From the NCBI GenBank assembly GCA_911728455.2, contig OU452231.1:2423001-2487000 (forward strand): 64,000 nucleotides of DNA, in the 5' to 3' direction. The position numbers were made by a program, and so were the translations under genes. The notes beneath the pieces were generated by a model, which did no database searches, was not told the origin of the DNA, and saw only the letters and a program-made list of their open reading frames with translations. The stretch comes from Marthasterias glacialis (taxonomy: Eukaryota; Echinodermata; Asteroidea; Forcipulatida; Asteriidae). This document shows positions 29,926 through 41,960 of this stretch, piece by piece (within the stretch, counting starts at the first letter, position 1; the number at the start of each line of letters is the position of its first letter).

Positions 29926-32900
29926 CTGTGCAAACAAAAGATGAAAGTTCATTATTGCTATTGTTACAAGGCTTTCAGAGACAAGAAAACACTGTTTACA
30001 AATCTTTATTATTGAGTTACCGCTGGGATTCTTCCATTTTTTTCCCATTCCTGGCGGGATTATTTTGTCAGAATTGCCGGAATTATTTTTCTTGAGTACC
30101 GCTGGCACACAGAAAACCCTGACTTGACAAAGCCAAGAGAACAAAGATTTTCTTTAATGCATCCTGAGTTTTGTTTTCTCTACCAAGAAAATGTCAAATG
30201 TCAAAAAAATTAATGCACGGTGAACTGCAAAACCTCTGCCGAAACCTCGGCATAGGATTGGTACTAAACTCGGAACAATAGCCAGAAAACAGCGAAATAT
30301 CAAGAACCATGTTTTCTCTTTGTGTGGGTGAAATGAAGCATTAGACGACGTGTGCGTGCTCTGTGCACGCTCAGCAGTGGAATGTCCGGGCAACCATTGT
30401 TCCGGTATTCCGATTTTACACAATGGCATGTTTTAACGTCGCCTGTTTGCTAGCCTTTCGTCACGGCCTTCATGGCTAAGATAGCTATGCAGCCGCAAAG
30501 ACCAATACAAGAGGGCCATTTCCAACTTGATTTTTTGCGTTTTATTCATGAAGTTTCAAACACAAACTATTTATAATTTTTATGCAAATAAGAACAGCAC
30601 TGAAAGGTTGGCCAATCACAATGCGGATGAGGTTAATGCATGCTGACCCCATCGCTTCTGATTGGCTGGGAATTTTGCTAACCCTTTCGGGTAGCAAAAA
30701 TGGAAAACTAAAGAAAAACATTAGAAATTCCTGACAAGTTGGGAAAGGGCCTTGTGGCTTCACCACTTGTCGTGCATGCTGACTTGGTCTTCGCTACAGT
30801 CGCTTCGCGGCTACATAGATGTCTGAGCCACAAAGGCCTTGACGAAAGGCTACCTGTTTGCTGGCTTGGCAAACATCTGCATTAATACACAGGATCCAGG
30901 GTCTACTGGTTTATACGCTGCTGCAATCTTTACAAACATAGAAATAAAAAAGACAGTTGTACCTAGTGTGGTGTTGTGGATCAATCTGTCATTTGACTCT
31001 AGCTGTAGGGATGAGAAATCTGTGTGTTTGCCATGTGGTAGAGTGGCCCGTGAGTGTGGTACGGAGGGAACCCTCAGGGAGGCCAGTCTATCAAGGCAAG
31101 AACTCAGACAATCCTCTTGGGGTAACGGCTCAAACTCTGGCTCTGTAAAATGAAAATACACAAGTCAATATGTAAAAGGTTACCCATTTATTAGGTACAC
31201 CACAGAATTGAAAAAGTTTCACAAGCTAAACAGATGAGATATGAAATAATGTCACAACGCATGCCAATAACTTGCACAACTAGGTGCCTTCCATCAGCAT
31301 AAAAAACCACATTCAAGACTTTTTTAGCTGATGTAACTATTGCATCAAGGATATACAACGATGGGAGAGTTTTATGGATGCTTGGTCGCAGCAGACTTAC
31401 CAGGATAATCCAGCGTTCTCCCCAGGACTTTTCAAAACTGTGGTGCATGCTGGACCTAAATTTTGCAAGTTTTGTTGAAGCACACTGACGGGTGTTTTAC
31501 TTGACATTTATGTTTGAATTTAAAAGCTTGACTGTCCAATCGGGAGCATTTAAATTGGTTTTACTTTTTGACTTTTGTGAATTTGATTTTTGTTTGAGTA
31601 TCGGCCTGCAAATGATATGCTAGCTTGTGCATGGGGAGAACCCTGAAATTCGTTCTGCTCAGAAGTGTGTACATGCTCAGTATTGCGCTACTAAAATGGG
31701 AAAATTAGCTTGCACAAATGTATGTCTGCTGCCACCAACGTCCCCAATCTGACTTAGTTTTGTCCCACACCGATATATGATAAGCTATGTATATAAATTC
31801 ACAACCACACATAGAGAATTGATTGTAAAATATCACATCATAACCATAATAATAATACACCATGCTTATATAACGCATTACACACATAGTCCCAAAGCGC
31901 TTTACAAAGAAGCATTAGAATATTTTCCAGCAAGGTATTCGGAGTTACTTTTTTGAAGTATGAGACCTATTCCTTTACATAGCACCATGTAACGATTTAC
32001 AAGGTGCTGTGGCGCAATCTGCAGCCGATCAAACCAGGAACACAGGGACGAACCCCTTTCTTTTTGATAAGTGCACTGGGTTCTTTTACGTGCATTACAC
32101 AACACACGGGACCTACGGCTTTACGCCCCATCCGAAGGACGCAGCAATAATGGCTAAGTGTCTTGCTTAAGGACACAAGTGTCACGAACGGGACTCAAAC
32201 CCACTCTCTGCTGATCAGAAACACCAGAGCTTGAGTCCGGTATTCTTATCCACTCGGCCACAACACGCCACGTGTCCGTGTGGAATACTTCTATAGGCCT
32301 ATTTAAAGGTAGGATCGTACTTTGGTAATGGCCCCACAAAAGAAATTGTGCGATTTTTATCCGAAAGCCTACTTTGTATAAAGATGGTAATGGTAGTAAG
32401 CATCCTGCGAAATTATTTCATCTGATTAGAAATCGATAAAAGTATGTCAAGAAATGTGAATCTCCAAAGATCACCTGCAGGAGACTTTTGGAAATTTCCC
32501 ATGGTGTCTGTTTGAATGCTGCCCTCAATACGGCCAGTGATGCGGTTGGTACCCATTGTCACCTCGTTTAAAGTGGATGGATTCAACGTTCTTGATGAAA
32601 ATACCTTTTTTGCTGTTTTCTCAATAAAAGGGGAAACTTTCACAGGTGGCTTTTATAATCTCTTTCTTGATAATTTTGCCTAAAAATCAGCATTACGTTG
32701 AGAAAAACCAAATGATGACCCTACTTTTAAGGAGTTACAAAACTAATTTTGAAATGCCTTTTGACACATTTTAAGTAAATTAGGGAATTATAAGTACTTT
32801 TTCCACCCCCCAAAATCACTGCTGTACCTTCACTATAAAATGTACTTGGAAGTTAAAAAAGAAGTAAAAACCTGAAAAGAGTGAAGTACAACTACAATAA

Positions 32901-34652
32901 TTAAAAGAAACTCAGATAAACAGTCCATAAAACAAGAAACAAAAACAATCTTGAGTGGAAAGTTCAGATAATATTCCACCTCAGGAGGGTCGACCTCATC
33001 CTGACATGATATACATGACCGACTCTTGTCATAAAACACGACTGGCTATGTGATATAGAGCATGGTGGACACCCTGCAATAATGTCTGGTGATATCTACT
33101 GGAATATGACTCAGCAGTGGACTGTGAGAGGTTTGAGCTATAAGATTATGACTCTCCCCCCCCCCCACCCCGTTCTTGCAATCCAGCTGTCAACCTCTAT
33201 CAGAGCATGGAGATAGAATGCTCAGAGGAGCTCCTGATGCCTGAAGCAAGGTGTAACCCAGGATCTCGAAATGGGGCATCGAAAGTTTGCTTTAAATTCA
33301 GTCCAAATTGCTGATTTAAAATATTTTGTACAAATCGCAGATAGATTAGGAGGTGGGATTCAAATACCCCAGGAGTTTCCTGGGGTTTATTTCCTGGGAA
33401 TTCTCTCTGTAATGTGAAAAAGGCTATAATATGGTCCTCTCTCCTACCTTTGTCTTGGTATACGTGCATGGTCTCTATATCTGGGTATACCTCTGCTGGT
33501 TTCATCATGCTGCTGGATGCTGTTAATATGGAATGTTTAAGCTTGGGCTTGGGTGCAGTCTGCAGAGAAATTCAAACAATAATCATTGCTTGGATCTTGG
33601 ATTAATATTTACGTTTCTAACAAGTAGTGTCTTGGTTTGGATTTACTTGTAGGTTAATTCTAAACGAACTTTCTGTAACATTGACCAGTACATTAACCAA
33701 GCACTCAGAACTATTCAACTGCCTTAATTGTGTATGGTAGAACAACTGTGTCCACGTAACTATCTGTGTGTTAGATTATGTGGTCATCAAATTACAGGCC
33801 AAGTAGTACATTAATCATTCAAAACCATGTGCATGCAAATGAGTGGACAGATAATGGGGGTCTGGGGGCGACATTGGTTATGTCTGGAACTTTTTTATTT
33901 ATTTATTGGTTGTGCAGTACAAAACCTGGAATGGTTTTGGGGCTGTTGTGGTATTTTTTTCTGGCTATAGGCCTATTTATTGGTTGTGCAGTACAAAACA
34001 AGGAAGTTGTTTTGGGGTTGTTAGCTTTAATTGCAATTTAACCCCCCCCCCCCCCATTCTTTGGTTGGACGCTCAAAATTTTTATCTAGCACAGGTGTTC
34101 AGTTTGTGGCAACTCAGCACCTTAAGTCTTTCACTATGGCGTGAAGCTCACAGCGACTCGGTGAATTACTTCATACGCCGGAGAGACGCCGTGCTTCCAG
34201 CGGCTCAACATAAACAAAATATTGAACAATTCCGTCGCAGCTGTACATTATATTCCGTAGTGAAAGAGTTAATGTTTGGACTCTGACTAGATTTGAATTT
34301 CATCTAGCCCCACGTCCAGCATTGTTTATTTGGAAATACTAGCGGAGGGAATTTATAGGACTCAGAATAGGTAGTGTTTAATTAAACAGCTTTCTGTACA
34401 ACAAAAATCTTCATGAACACACCTGACCAGAAGGAGCAGCCATGTTGGGTTTCCTCATTGATAACCCAGGTGTCTTAGCCTGAGAGCCGAGGGGTTTCTT
34501 GAAGATTCTATTCCCACCACCGGTAGACTGGAGTGGTTTCTTCTGGCCAGTACTCAGACCTGACAGACGGGCTGCATCATTGCTCAGGTTTCCCAGGGCT
34601 CTCCTTGGAGTGACCATAGGGGACTCTCCAACACTGAATGTCTTCACAGCTG

Positions 34653-34684
<32 letters not shown>

Positions 34685-36090
34685 CAGACACGTCAGTTTA
34701 CATGGATAAACTGCATTTTCTAACAAACTTTTTTTTTATAGATGAACTCTTTGTGTTTCTTAAAAACAACGCTCATCCAAAGATGTACACGCTATTGGAA
34801 ACTGTGGGGGCGTTAGGTGGCAACAGACCGGAAAATCTGTAGTCTTTAGAAAATTGCTCAGAGTTAAAAACTCAGAGTTATTTATTCAGAAGTTCCCTGT
34901 TTTACGTTAAGTCTGCTGCAACCTAGCGTCTCTTAGTCTCCCATGGGAAGTCTGATTTCGACAAAGTGTGCTAACCTGCTGAAATGAATGTGTGGCCCAC
35001 GATATTTTACTCTGCATCCAAAAGAAAATCAACCATTTACGTTGTGCCTCAAACGAAAAGTGTTAATACTTTTCTGTTATTTTATTTTATTTCTGGTGGA
35101 TGGAGGGGAATGGGATCTCCTTAGTCCCAGGCCTGGTACTGCACACAGGCACAGGAGGCAAATGCTGCTATTTGGTGCCTAGTGGCAATAATCATAACCC
35201 TCCATCCTCGTAGACACAAGGGTTGCAAGACACATTTGGCAAATTTGTAAACTCTTTTCCCCAACAATTTAAATATACACATTTTCATCGCCATTATCAT
35301 AAGAATGTAACACAAGCAGTTCTATCACATTGGATTTGTAAAGAGCACCTGTGTGCTCTTCGGTTGGCTGAGGGGACCGATACTATTTCACAAAAAGTTT
35401 GCTAAATGGGTTGTCGTAGCCCATCGGTCTACGACTGTCGGACGGATGGAAGGTTAGGATAATCGCAACTATGTTGAACCTTGAAATGTGTCTTGGCCGA
35501 GCGGATAAGAACACAGGACTCAAGCTTTGGTGTTTCTGATCAGCAAAAGTGTGGGTTCGAGTCCCGGTCGTGACACTTGTGTCTTTAAGCGAGACACTTA
35601 ACCATTATTGCTTCGGATGGGAAATAAAGCTGCATGTCCCGTGTGTTGTGTAATGCACGCAAAAGAACCCAGTGCACTTATCGCAAAGAGAAGGGGTTCG
35701 TCCCGGTGCTCCTGGTTTGATCGGCTGCAGATTGCACCACAGCACCTTGTAAACCATTACATGGTGCGCTATAAAGGAACAGGCCTCATACTTCAAACCG
35801 TAACTCCACCTACCTTGCAGGAAAAATACTGAGTGTTTCGAGACACCCATCTGATGTGATAAAGCGCTATATAAGAACTGCGTGTCATTATTTTTATGAA
35901 TATTTACAAGTTCTCATTTCCCTTTACCAAGGAGAAAAATTAATAAAATTCTCTGCCTTTACAAGAAGTAGGCCTGTAATCACATACCTTGTCTTCCAGC
36001 TAAAGAGCTGATGCGACTTTTGTTACTATTTCCAATAAGGCTGGTAGTATTTTCCTTATCCACATAAGCTTGTACAAGGTGAGAAGTCAT
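29792..36090 (-). CDS. PTTG1: Securin (PTTG1-like), complete gene model
   Basis: Coding exons are 36090-35988, 34649-34423, 33559-33448, 31142-30963 and 29925-29792. Total 756 bp, 251 residues plus stop; human securin has 202. Phases match at all four introns. Seen in order: YVDKEN near the start (KEN box), TPRRALGNLS (destruction box RxxL, matching the RKALGTVN region of human securin), basic Lys/Pro stretches, then VYPDIE matching the conserved YPEIE segment. The acidic C-terminal part includes FEPLPQEDCL and LDLPPLDS. Securin inhibits and chaperones separase and is degraded by APC/C at anaphase. Securins diverge fast, so conservation of these ordered motifs is the main support. Confidence 0.9.
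30000..30441 (+). repeat. Dispersed foldback-like repeat, copy 2
   Basis: Matches 45-560 ('gggattcttcc', 'gaattgccgg', 'aaccctgacttgacaa', 'aaaatgtcaaa'). Its continuation past 30853 ('gtttgctggc...acac') also parallels copy 1 near 600-650, with a MITE inserted between. Lies in securin intron 4. Confidence 0.7.
30451..30852. mobile_element. 402-bp MITE with 9-bp target duplication
   Basis: Terminal inverted repeats TAGCCTTTCGTCACGGCCTT and AAGGCCTTGACGAAAGGCTA. Flanked by CCTGTTTGC at 30442-30450 and 30853-30861. Subterminal 'gcgaagaccaagtcagc' occurs on the right. A relative starts at 36205. The duplication length fits Mutator- or Merlin-type transposases; none is encoded here. Confidence 0.88.
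30963..31142 (-). CDS. PTTG1: Securin exon 4
   Basis: The acceptor TTTTACAG| is strong. It begins EPEFEPLPQEDC, comparable to the FESFDLPEEH region. The donor was chosen as CTAG|GTACAA at 30962 because it is the one that keeps phase with the last exon; an earlier donor would shorten the exon. Confidence 0.72.
31845..32275 (-). mobile_element. Full-length tRNA-derived SINE, body type 1
   Basis: Reverse complement of the family at 17531 and 35488; head near 32270, tail 'gcgttatataagcatgg' then ATT repeats near 31850. Inside securin intron 3. Confidence 0.87.
33448..33559 (-). CDS. PTTG1: Securin exon 3
   Basis: 112 bp, acceptor CTCTGCAG| and donor AAAG|GTAGG. Reads TAPKPKLKHS and then PAEVYPDIETMHVY, aligning with the DDAYPEIEKF segment of vertebrate securins that is needed for separase binding. 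Confidence 0.88.
34423..34649 (-). CDS. PTTG1: Securin exon 2 (destruction box)
   Basis: 227 bp, phase 1 in and phase 0 out (CAG|GTGTG). Contains MVTPRRALGNLSN, the D-box. Its 3' splice site is preceded by an unbroken run of 29 T on the coding strand, an unusually long homopolymer at an acceptor. Confidence 0.9.
35488..35900 (+). mobile_element. tRNA-derived SINE, body type 1
   Basis: Head with GGGTTCGAGTCCCGG at about 35552, body 'cgtgtgttgtgtaatgcac', end 'agcgctatataagaactgcg'. Inside securin intron 1 (coding), antisense to the gene. Confidence 0.87.
35988..36090 (-). CDS. PTTG1: Securin coding exon 1 (KEN box)
   Basis: The acceptor (long T run then CCAG) at 36112 precedes 21 bp of 5' UTR and the ATG at 36090. 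34 codons contain AYVDKENTTS; human securin also has YVDKEN near residue 6-11. Ends phase 1 at CAAG|GTATGT. An upstream in-frame ATG reading through the T-rich tract is intronic and was not used. Confidence 0.9.
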
Positions 36091-36204
36091 GCTGATGATT
36101 GAAGATTCAAACTGGAAAAAAAAGGTGATTGTTGAGGTACATTTGTTTATTAAATAATGTTTATTCTGGGTCATTAAACCCAGCAGGGGTAGGAATAATC
36201 GTAG

Positions 36205-36410
36205 CCTTTCGTCAAGGCCTTCTTGGGGCTAGACAGCTACATTGTATGTAGCCACGAAGCTACTGCAGCGAAGACCAAGTCAGCTTGCACAACGTGCATG
36301 AGTGGCGAAGCCAAGAGGGCTTCTTCCAACTTGTCAGGAATTTCCAATGTTTTTCTTTATTTCTTGATTTTTGCTAATCAAAAGCAGAGGGGTCAGCAAA
36401 CATTAACCTG
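36205..36410. mobile_element. Partial MITE of the 9-bp-duplication family
   Basis: 'tagcctttcgtcaaggcctt' plus 'gcgaagaccaagtcagc' and 'acttgtcaggaatttc' match the right half of 30451-30852 read inverted. The second terminus was not found. Lies just upstream of the securin ATG exon. Confidence 0.7.
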
Positions 36411-36989
36411 TGTGAAGAAGTGCCTCCTGGGGTTCTTGTTCACATTATTTTGAGTTTTCAATTTAATTTTAATACTCTGTACCACAGCGGCAGACAAAAT
36501 AGGCCTGACACACCCCTTTAAATTGAATCGCATTAAATGGATCATAACCTGACCGTACTTCAAGATAGATCTGGGGAGCTCTGTCACTGTTGTCTTCCTT
36601 TTTTTCCAACGATACCAAATTTATACAAAGTTATATAATTAGAGTACTATTTATGGGGCTACCCAAGTCAAGTTGGCAAAAATGCTGTATCAAACTGCCA
36701 CTTTATCTCCCTTAACTCCCTTAATTTAGGTCAAATGATATCCTAATCTGCCCAGAAAGGTTGACAGATGTATAAAGAGTGGAACAGGCACTTCGAAGGA
36801 TTACAAAGTGTTGAAATCATTAACAAAATATGGCACTGCGTCACATCTGACGTGGTCTTGACAACGCTACTCGCTAAATGCCATTTTAGTCCCTTTGGAA
36901 GTTTGGGCATGAATGCACGAGAGTTCCGGCCGATAAAATATCCGCATGAATTTTCTTTTTTTAAGGTCAATAATTAGCGTTTAAGCTTA

Positions 36990-37154
36990 CACCAAGTAAC
37001 TGGGGCGCTTTACTCCTTTTTTGAGATTCTGACATTATCGGTCATACCACAGTCCTAGTTACTATATAGTAACTAGGACTGTAGTATGACCGATAATGTC
37101 AAAATACTACAGTCCTAGTTATAGTAACTAGTGGAGCGCCCCTGTTACTGGGTC
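36990..37154. mobile_element. 165-bp MITE, TA-GACCCAGTAAC family
   Basis: 'agtaactggggcgc' at the left mirrors 'ggagcgcccctgttactgg' at the right, ending GGTC-TA. Internal nested palindrome around 'ctagttactatatagtaactag'. Small relative of 6743-7448. Confidence 0.75.
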
Positions 37155-37248
37155 TAGTTTTAGCTACCAATTCCCCCGAGAGGAATATTAAAAAAGGGAA
37201 ATACAGCTTAGCATCTACTTAACACATTTAAAAATCAATTTGAAAGGG

Positions 37249-37786
37249 GTCGTACTATTTAGCGTCAACTCGACGATTTCACAACAACTCAAGACAACTC
37301 CACGACAACTTAATTCAACAAGCGAAAACTACCTTGAAACACGATTTCTTTGCCAGATTGTAATTAATAGGTCTGGTCATCATTTTTCTCACAAAATAGA
37401 CTAAATTTCCAAGACAAGAGGGACATTATTTTTGTCAGTGTCAATGAAACTGAAAGACTAGGGCATGTTTGTGGAGTCATTTCTTTTCTTTCACCTTTAT
37501 CTCTCCCCCTTAGTAAAATGGTACGGTCCGGTGTCAATGCGCAAGCGCAGTAGCTTCACATTTGCTCAAAAACCTGGACAGAAAAGCGGATTAATTTCAC
37601 TGACAAAAATAACTCCCCTCTTGGAAATTAAGTCTATTTAGTGAGAAAAATAATGACCAGTCCTATTATTTAATACTGGCAAAGAAAACGTGTTTCAAGG
37701 AATTTTTGCTTTGCTGAATTAAGTTGTCGTGGAGTTGTCTTGAAATCGCCAAAATGACACTAAATAGTAAGACCACTTCGAAAGTG
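37249..37786. repeat. 538-bp inverted-repeat element with ~190-bp arms
   Basis: Left arm 37249-37441 and right arm 37598-37786 are inverted copies ('ctccacgacaacttaattc' against 'gaattaagttgtcgtggag'). The unpaired centre contains GCGCAAGCGC (37539-37548), which fits the GCGCANGCGC core bound by NRF1. It lies in the inferred first intron of securin. Confidence 0.75.
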
Positions 37787-37821
37787 GCAGTCGGATCGGA
37801 TATGGAATTAGCCCCCCCCCC

Positions 37822-37857
<36 letters not shown>

Positions 37858-38213
37858 CAATAAATAAAAATTAAAAAAAATAATAAAAAATGTGGAATCC
37901 ACTCATAAATGTTTTATTTTAAGCCAAAACATTATCTTATCTAAATGGAAAAGATAGTATTGTTGTCATGTGTAAAAAAAGAATTTGCACTCTTTCCACG
38001 GCAGGAAAGAACTTTGAAATTCAAACTGTTTTTAATAAGTCAGTGTCGGAAATACATGACTGACCGTCCCTGAATACACGCCTGCGGGACACCGTGGGAT
38101 TTTAACTATAATTCTAAAAAAAAAAACTAACTCTACATTGTAGGCTAACTTGTAAGCGAAATTGAAAACAGCGAAGATTTTGATAATGCAAAACACGTGA
38201 ACAGTAAAATCTA

Positions 38214-38290
38214 GACCCAGTAAATAACTGGGGCGCTGTAGGCCTAGGCCTACTCTGTTTTTGAGATTTTGACATTTTATCGGTCGTCCG
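38214..38290 (+). mobile_element. One-ended MITE fragment, GACCCAGTAAC family
   Basis: TA then GACCCAGTAAATAACTGGGG and 'gagattttgacattttatcggtcg' match the left arm of 6743-7448; the right end is missing. Confidence 0.65.
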
Positions 38291-38366
38291 TGGTCGACAG
38301 ACCATGGACAGACCAACCAAAATCTCACAACTGGTTCGAAGTAAAATCATAAAGGGAAATACATAC

Positions 38367-38560
38367 CTCAAAAACGTTTGAAATACTTTATTTCTTAATT
38401 GCTCACTCCTTGCAATAAAAATCCGTCAAAAAGATAAAGACAGACTACAACAAAGTTGTTCAAGTTGCAAACAGTAAATCGGAAAGCATCAAAACATCAT
38501 TATTTTTGAGAATCCCGCACGCGCAGTCATAAGGAATGATTTCATCCAATCAAATTTCAG
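38367..38560 (-). promoter_or_regulatory. PTTG1: Candidate securin promoter and non-coding first exon
   Basis: A strong donor (TTGAG|GTATGT) at 38366 could end a 5' UTR exon that splices to the acceptor at 36112. Upstream on the minus strand are an inverted CCAAT box (CCAAT on plus at 38546-38550) and a GC-rich GTGCGCGTGCGGG-like stretch near 38510-38525. CCAAT boxes are usual in cell-cycle promoters. The transcription start is not visible, so this is an inference from signals. Confidence 0.35.
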
Positions 38561-38599
38561 AAAAAGTGCCTTCTATACGTCGACGTTGATGGCGCTAGA

Positions 38600-41110
38600 C
38601 AGAAAGCAAAATTACATTACTTTTTATGAGCAAACCGAAATTTTATGAGAAAACCGAAATTTTCTCAATCACACAAGTAATTTAATGTTATTTTCAGCAT
38701 CCGTATATAGTTGCAATTTCCTAAGATTTAACCATAACCATATTTTCTATTAACAATATTAAGATTGTTCATCACACACACACAAACAAGTTTACTTATC
38801 ATTGTTCAGGTTAAACATTTTTGGCCGATTTCACCCAAATAATTATCTAGATTGAAATTTTTATTTAGCTATTTTTATAGATTTGAGATAGTTATAAGCT
38901 TTCATTTAAAATATTGCAAGAAAAAGGTCCTACATTGATAGTTAAATGAAAATTAAAAATAAAATGAATTATTAATGGGATCGTGACATCACATGTCCAT
39001 CAGCCAGGTGACAAATTTGCATGTTACATTTTGTGAATTGACCATGGCAGATGCTAAAGTTTTTGTATGTTTTAGTTTTGAAACACCATCAATTGTCAAC
39101 ATTCGTTCAAAGAAAAAAAAATAAATAAATAAACTTTCAGCGAAAATCAACTTTAACATCAGTGTTCGTATTCTGCTTTTGTTTTTACATTCGTACATTC
39201 AAACTTTAACATCAGTGTTCTTATTCTGCTTTTGTTTCTACATTCGTACATTCCAACTTCAAAATAACTATGTCGTAGTTGTCGTTTTATTTTTATGACA
39301 TGTTGTTGATGCTACTCTTTGTAAACTGAATAATTTTAGTCTCCGAACCTTTAATTTGGTATTTTAAATAAAACCAAAACTAAATTGAATTGAATTGAAT
39401 GTCAATCACTTCTTGGGAGGAATTAAACCATAATAAGAATTCTCTCTAGGTAGTCTTGATAGCAAGCAGGAGTTCTACTAAAGAGCCATTTTCTCAATAG
39501 AATGAAGCAAACATTAACACATTTTTATTTTATCGTGTTAAGGTTTTTATTAGCTGTTATTTACAATCTTTTCATTCATTTGTACATTCATCAATGGATT
39601 TTTTTCACATTTAAATTATCAGTTTTGTCAACATGATTTTGATCAGTTATGACATGGTTTGAAAACTTAGAGAAAAATAACAATTCATAGAGAAATTATT
39701 TTCAAATGGAATGCATTTAAACAGATGCCTTTTCAATTCCATATGAAAGCATTACAGGAATGGTCACATTTTAGACTCCATTTTTAAACTAATTTATCCT
39801 TATAAAATGCCAGGAAAGGGAGTTTAACAAGCTGGAAACAAATTTATCTGGTTCCCTATGTGCATTAGAATTAACGAATGGTGATTCTGACTAGACCAAA
39901 ATGGAGTCAGACTATTTTGAGAACACAGCCTCAGTTTGGTTATACTGGTATGAATAGGGAAAAAAACAAGATGGCTGCTCTGTGCATTTGTGAGATTAAA
40001 AGTGTGTCTACCACTCTGCACATGCTTTGAATGTGTTAAAATACTGAGGAACCTTTGGCAAAAAATACATGTGACGTAATACATTCCCTCGAACACCACT
40101 CCTTTTAAGTCACTAAACACGATCATGCAATGGTGAAACAAATTTAGAATTGTTTTCAACATCGAAATAATTTGCAATATAAATCCTACCAATTCAACTA
40201 AGGATATCAAATGTATACATAGTATACAATACGATATGAAACACCTATTAACATCTTCAAGAAAACACAATAAAAATGTATGAAATGGAATGCTGAAGGG
40301 GAAACTTCTTTAGAGTCATTATAATTTGACAAAACTAGGTTGGTAAATACAAGACCTTGATCATGAGGCAGCCATTTTGTCTTTGTTTGTCTCCAATTAA
40401 ATTCAGACCAGGGGTGTATTATAGTCCTAATTATGACTAGTTAGAACATGTTACTCATCCTAACTCGAGATAAGACTGGTCCAAGTGCTTTGTGAAATCC
40501 ACACCAGTGGCATCAAGGGGGGAAACAATTAGTCCGATACCCTTTAAAAAAAAAGTGACAATCAGTATACTTTATTGCATATGCACAAGAGGAACATGAC
40601 AAAATGGCGGCTGCATGATAAAGATTTTGGCCTCAATCCTCTCAGGGTTGCTTCTTCACTTCGACCAACAGTTCTAAACTAATCAATTCTTAGTCATTCT
40701 TAATTAATGTTTCTAGTGCAAGAACTCCATACAAAATTAGTTAAGAGCGTTTGGAAGACCATTTTTCTGTATGTTTGCCATAATAAAACATTATGGCCAG
40801 TCCAAAACCACTCTATAAAAATGCTCAAACGACCCCTTCCGAACCTACAATTAACATTTGAATAAGCTACTCGAGTTTATCAGCTATTTTAAGTTCTGTC
40901 TAAGCACACATGACCTTTTTTTTCATGCACTTTCAATCCACTCTAAAAGAAACCAGTATAACTAAATATTTTAACAACTATTTAAACTGCCTGCTGGAAT
41001 ATTTTTCAATTTAATGTTCCTTGCATGGTAAGTCATCAAAGTTTCTCAGAGTTTGACAGTTTCCTCTGACTCAATTTTAACGACTGACTTTGTGCTGACT
41101 GTGTGATTTC
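38600..41110. other. Intergenic DNA between securin and shootin, no gene seen
   Basis: AT-rich. A 148-codon minus-strand frame (39824-40270) overlaps sequence related to the 62414 MITE and lacks domains. Around 40350-40630 'cttgatcatgaggcagccatttt' and 'aaaatggcggctgcatgat' form a larger inverted pair, enclosing at about 40410-40508 a copy of the GGGTGGATTTCACAAA MITE also seen at 45616. Confidence 0.5.
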
Positions 41111-41112
41111 CA

Positions 41113-41310
41113 TTTCATAACGCTGCTAACCGTAAGCACAGAAAGGGCATGTTAACCTTAAGGTGCTTAGTGTAAGCAAACGATTTGACTAACGAATGCA
41201 AATCCACCGTGAAAGTGCAGCTGCCTAATTGTTTAGCTAATCTGTGAAATACATTTACGTTCAAGCAAATTTTTCTGCTATAGTTTGCTTACTGTTAAGC
41301 AGCGCTTATG
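41113..41310. repeat. Inverted-repeat element
   Basis: 'tttcataacgctgct' at the left mirrors 'agcagcgcttatgaaa' at the right, and 'aaggtgcttagtgtaag' lies between. Similar in style to 48883-49015. Confidence 0.55.
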
Positions 41311-41889
41311 AAACTCGCCCCTGGATAGAAGTGTCAAGGAACTTGAACTCAGTGGCGAACTAATTTTTTACTACCGGCAGACAATATATTTGTTTTTACC
41401 GCTATGTCAGATAATTTGATAAAAAATAGCAAAGGGCATAAAAAGAGTGCTGAAAAGGGTCTTGTTTAGCAAAAATACAAACAGAAACTACAGTTTTAAT
41501 TGGCCAAAAGCACCCCCCTAGAAAAATGGTGCACACCCTTGTGCCCCCCCCCCCTTAAATTTTATCTTAGTTTCGCAGCTGCTTAAACTATGAAAAATCA
41601 CCATGTGCACCCATTTCACAGTAATAAGGTTGTGCAGCATGTTACAATTTAATGTTCTGCAGTGACTGTCAAACTGGTTGGGGTAGGGTGGTGGAAGTGG
41701 GGGGGGGTGTATTCAATTGAGACTGAAACTTGATTTAGATGAGAAGGCAAGCTATGATATAAAATTACCAGACAAGCAAAACTGGTGAATTCTCATGATG
41801 CGTTGAGCAAAGCTCTGACTGTATAGCAGTACTGTGGCATGAGCTCAAGTCAACTAACCATGGAAAATGACTATTTAGACCCTTTTCGA

Positions 41890-41960
41890 AACCCTGGCTT
41901 CCAGGGTCCTAGAGGTGGAAGGCGAGGAAAGATACCACTACACAATGCCAACCCGACCAC
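41890..41960. repeat. Fragment of the 'gtggaaggcgaggaaagatacc' SINE family
   Basis: Shares 'gggtcctagaggtggaaggc' and 'gaaagataccactac' with the copies at 53585-53755 and 45566-46010. Confidence 0.5.

Noticed and set aside
34499..34723. Plus-strand frame with a poly-Lys tail at 34499
   Set aside because: Antisense to securin exon 2 and its T-run acceptor.
36223..36453. 76-codon frame upstream of securin
   Set aside because: Lies within the one-ended MITE starting at 36205.
39824..40270. 148-codon minus-strand frame between securin and shootin
   Set aside because: No domain, no splice support, and it overlaps sequence shared with a MITE.
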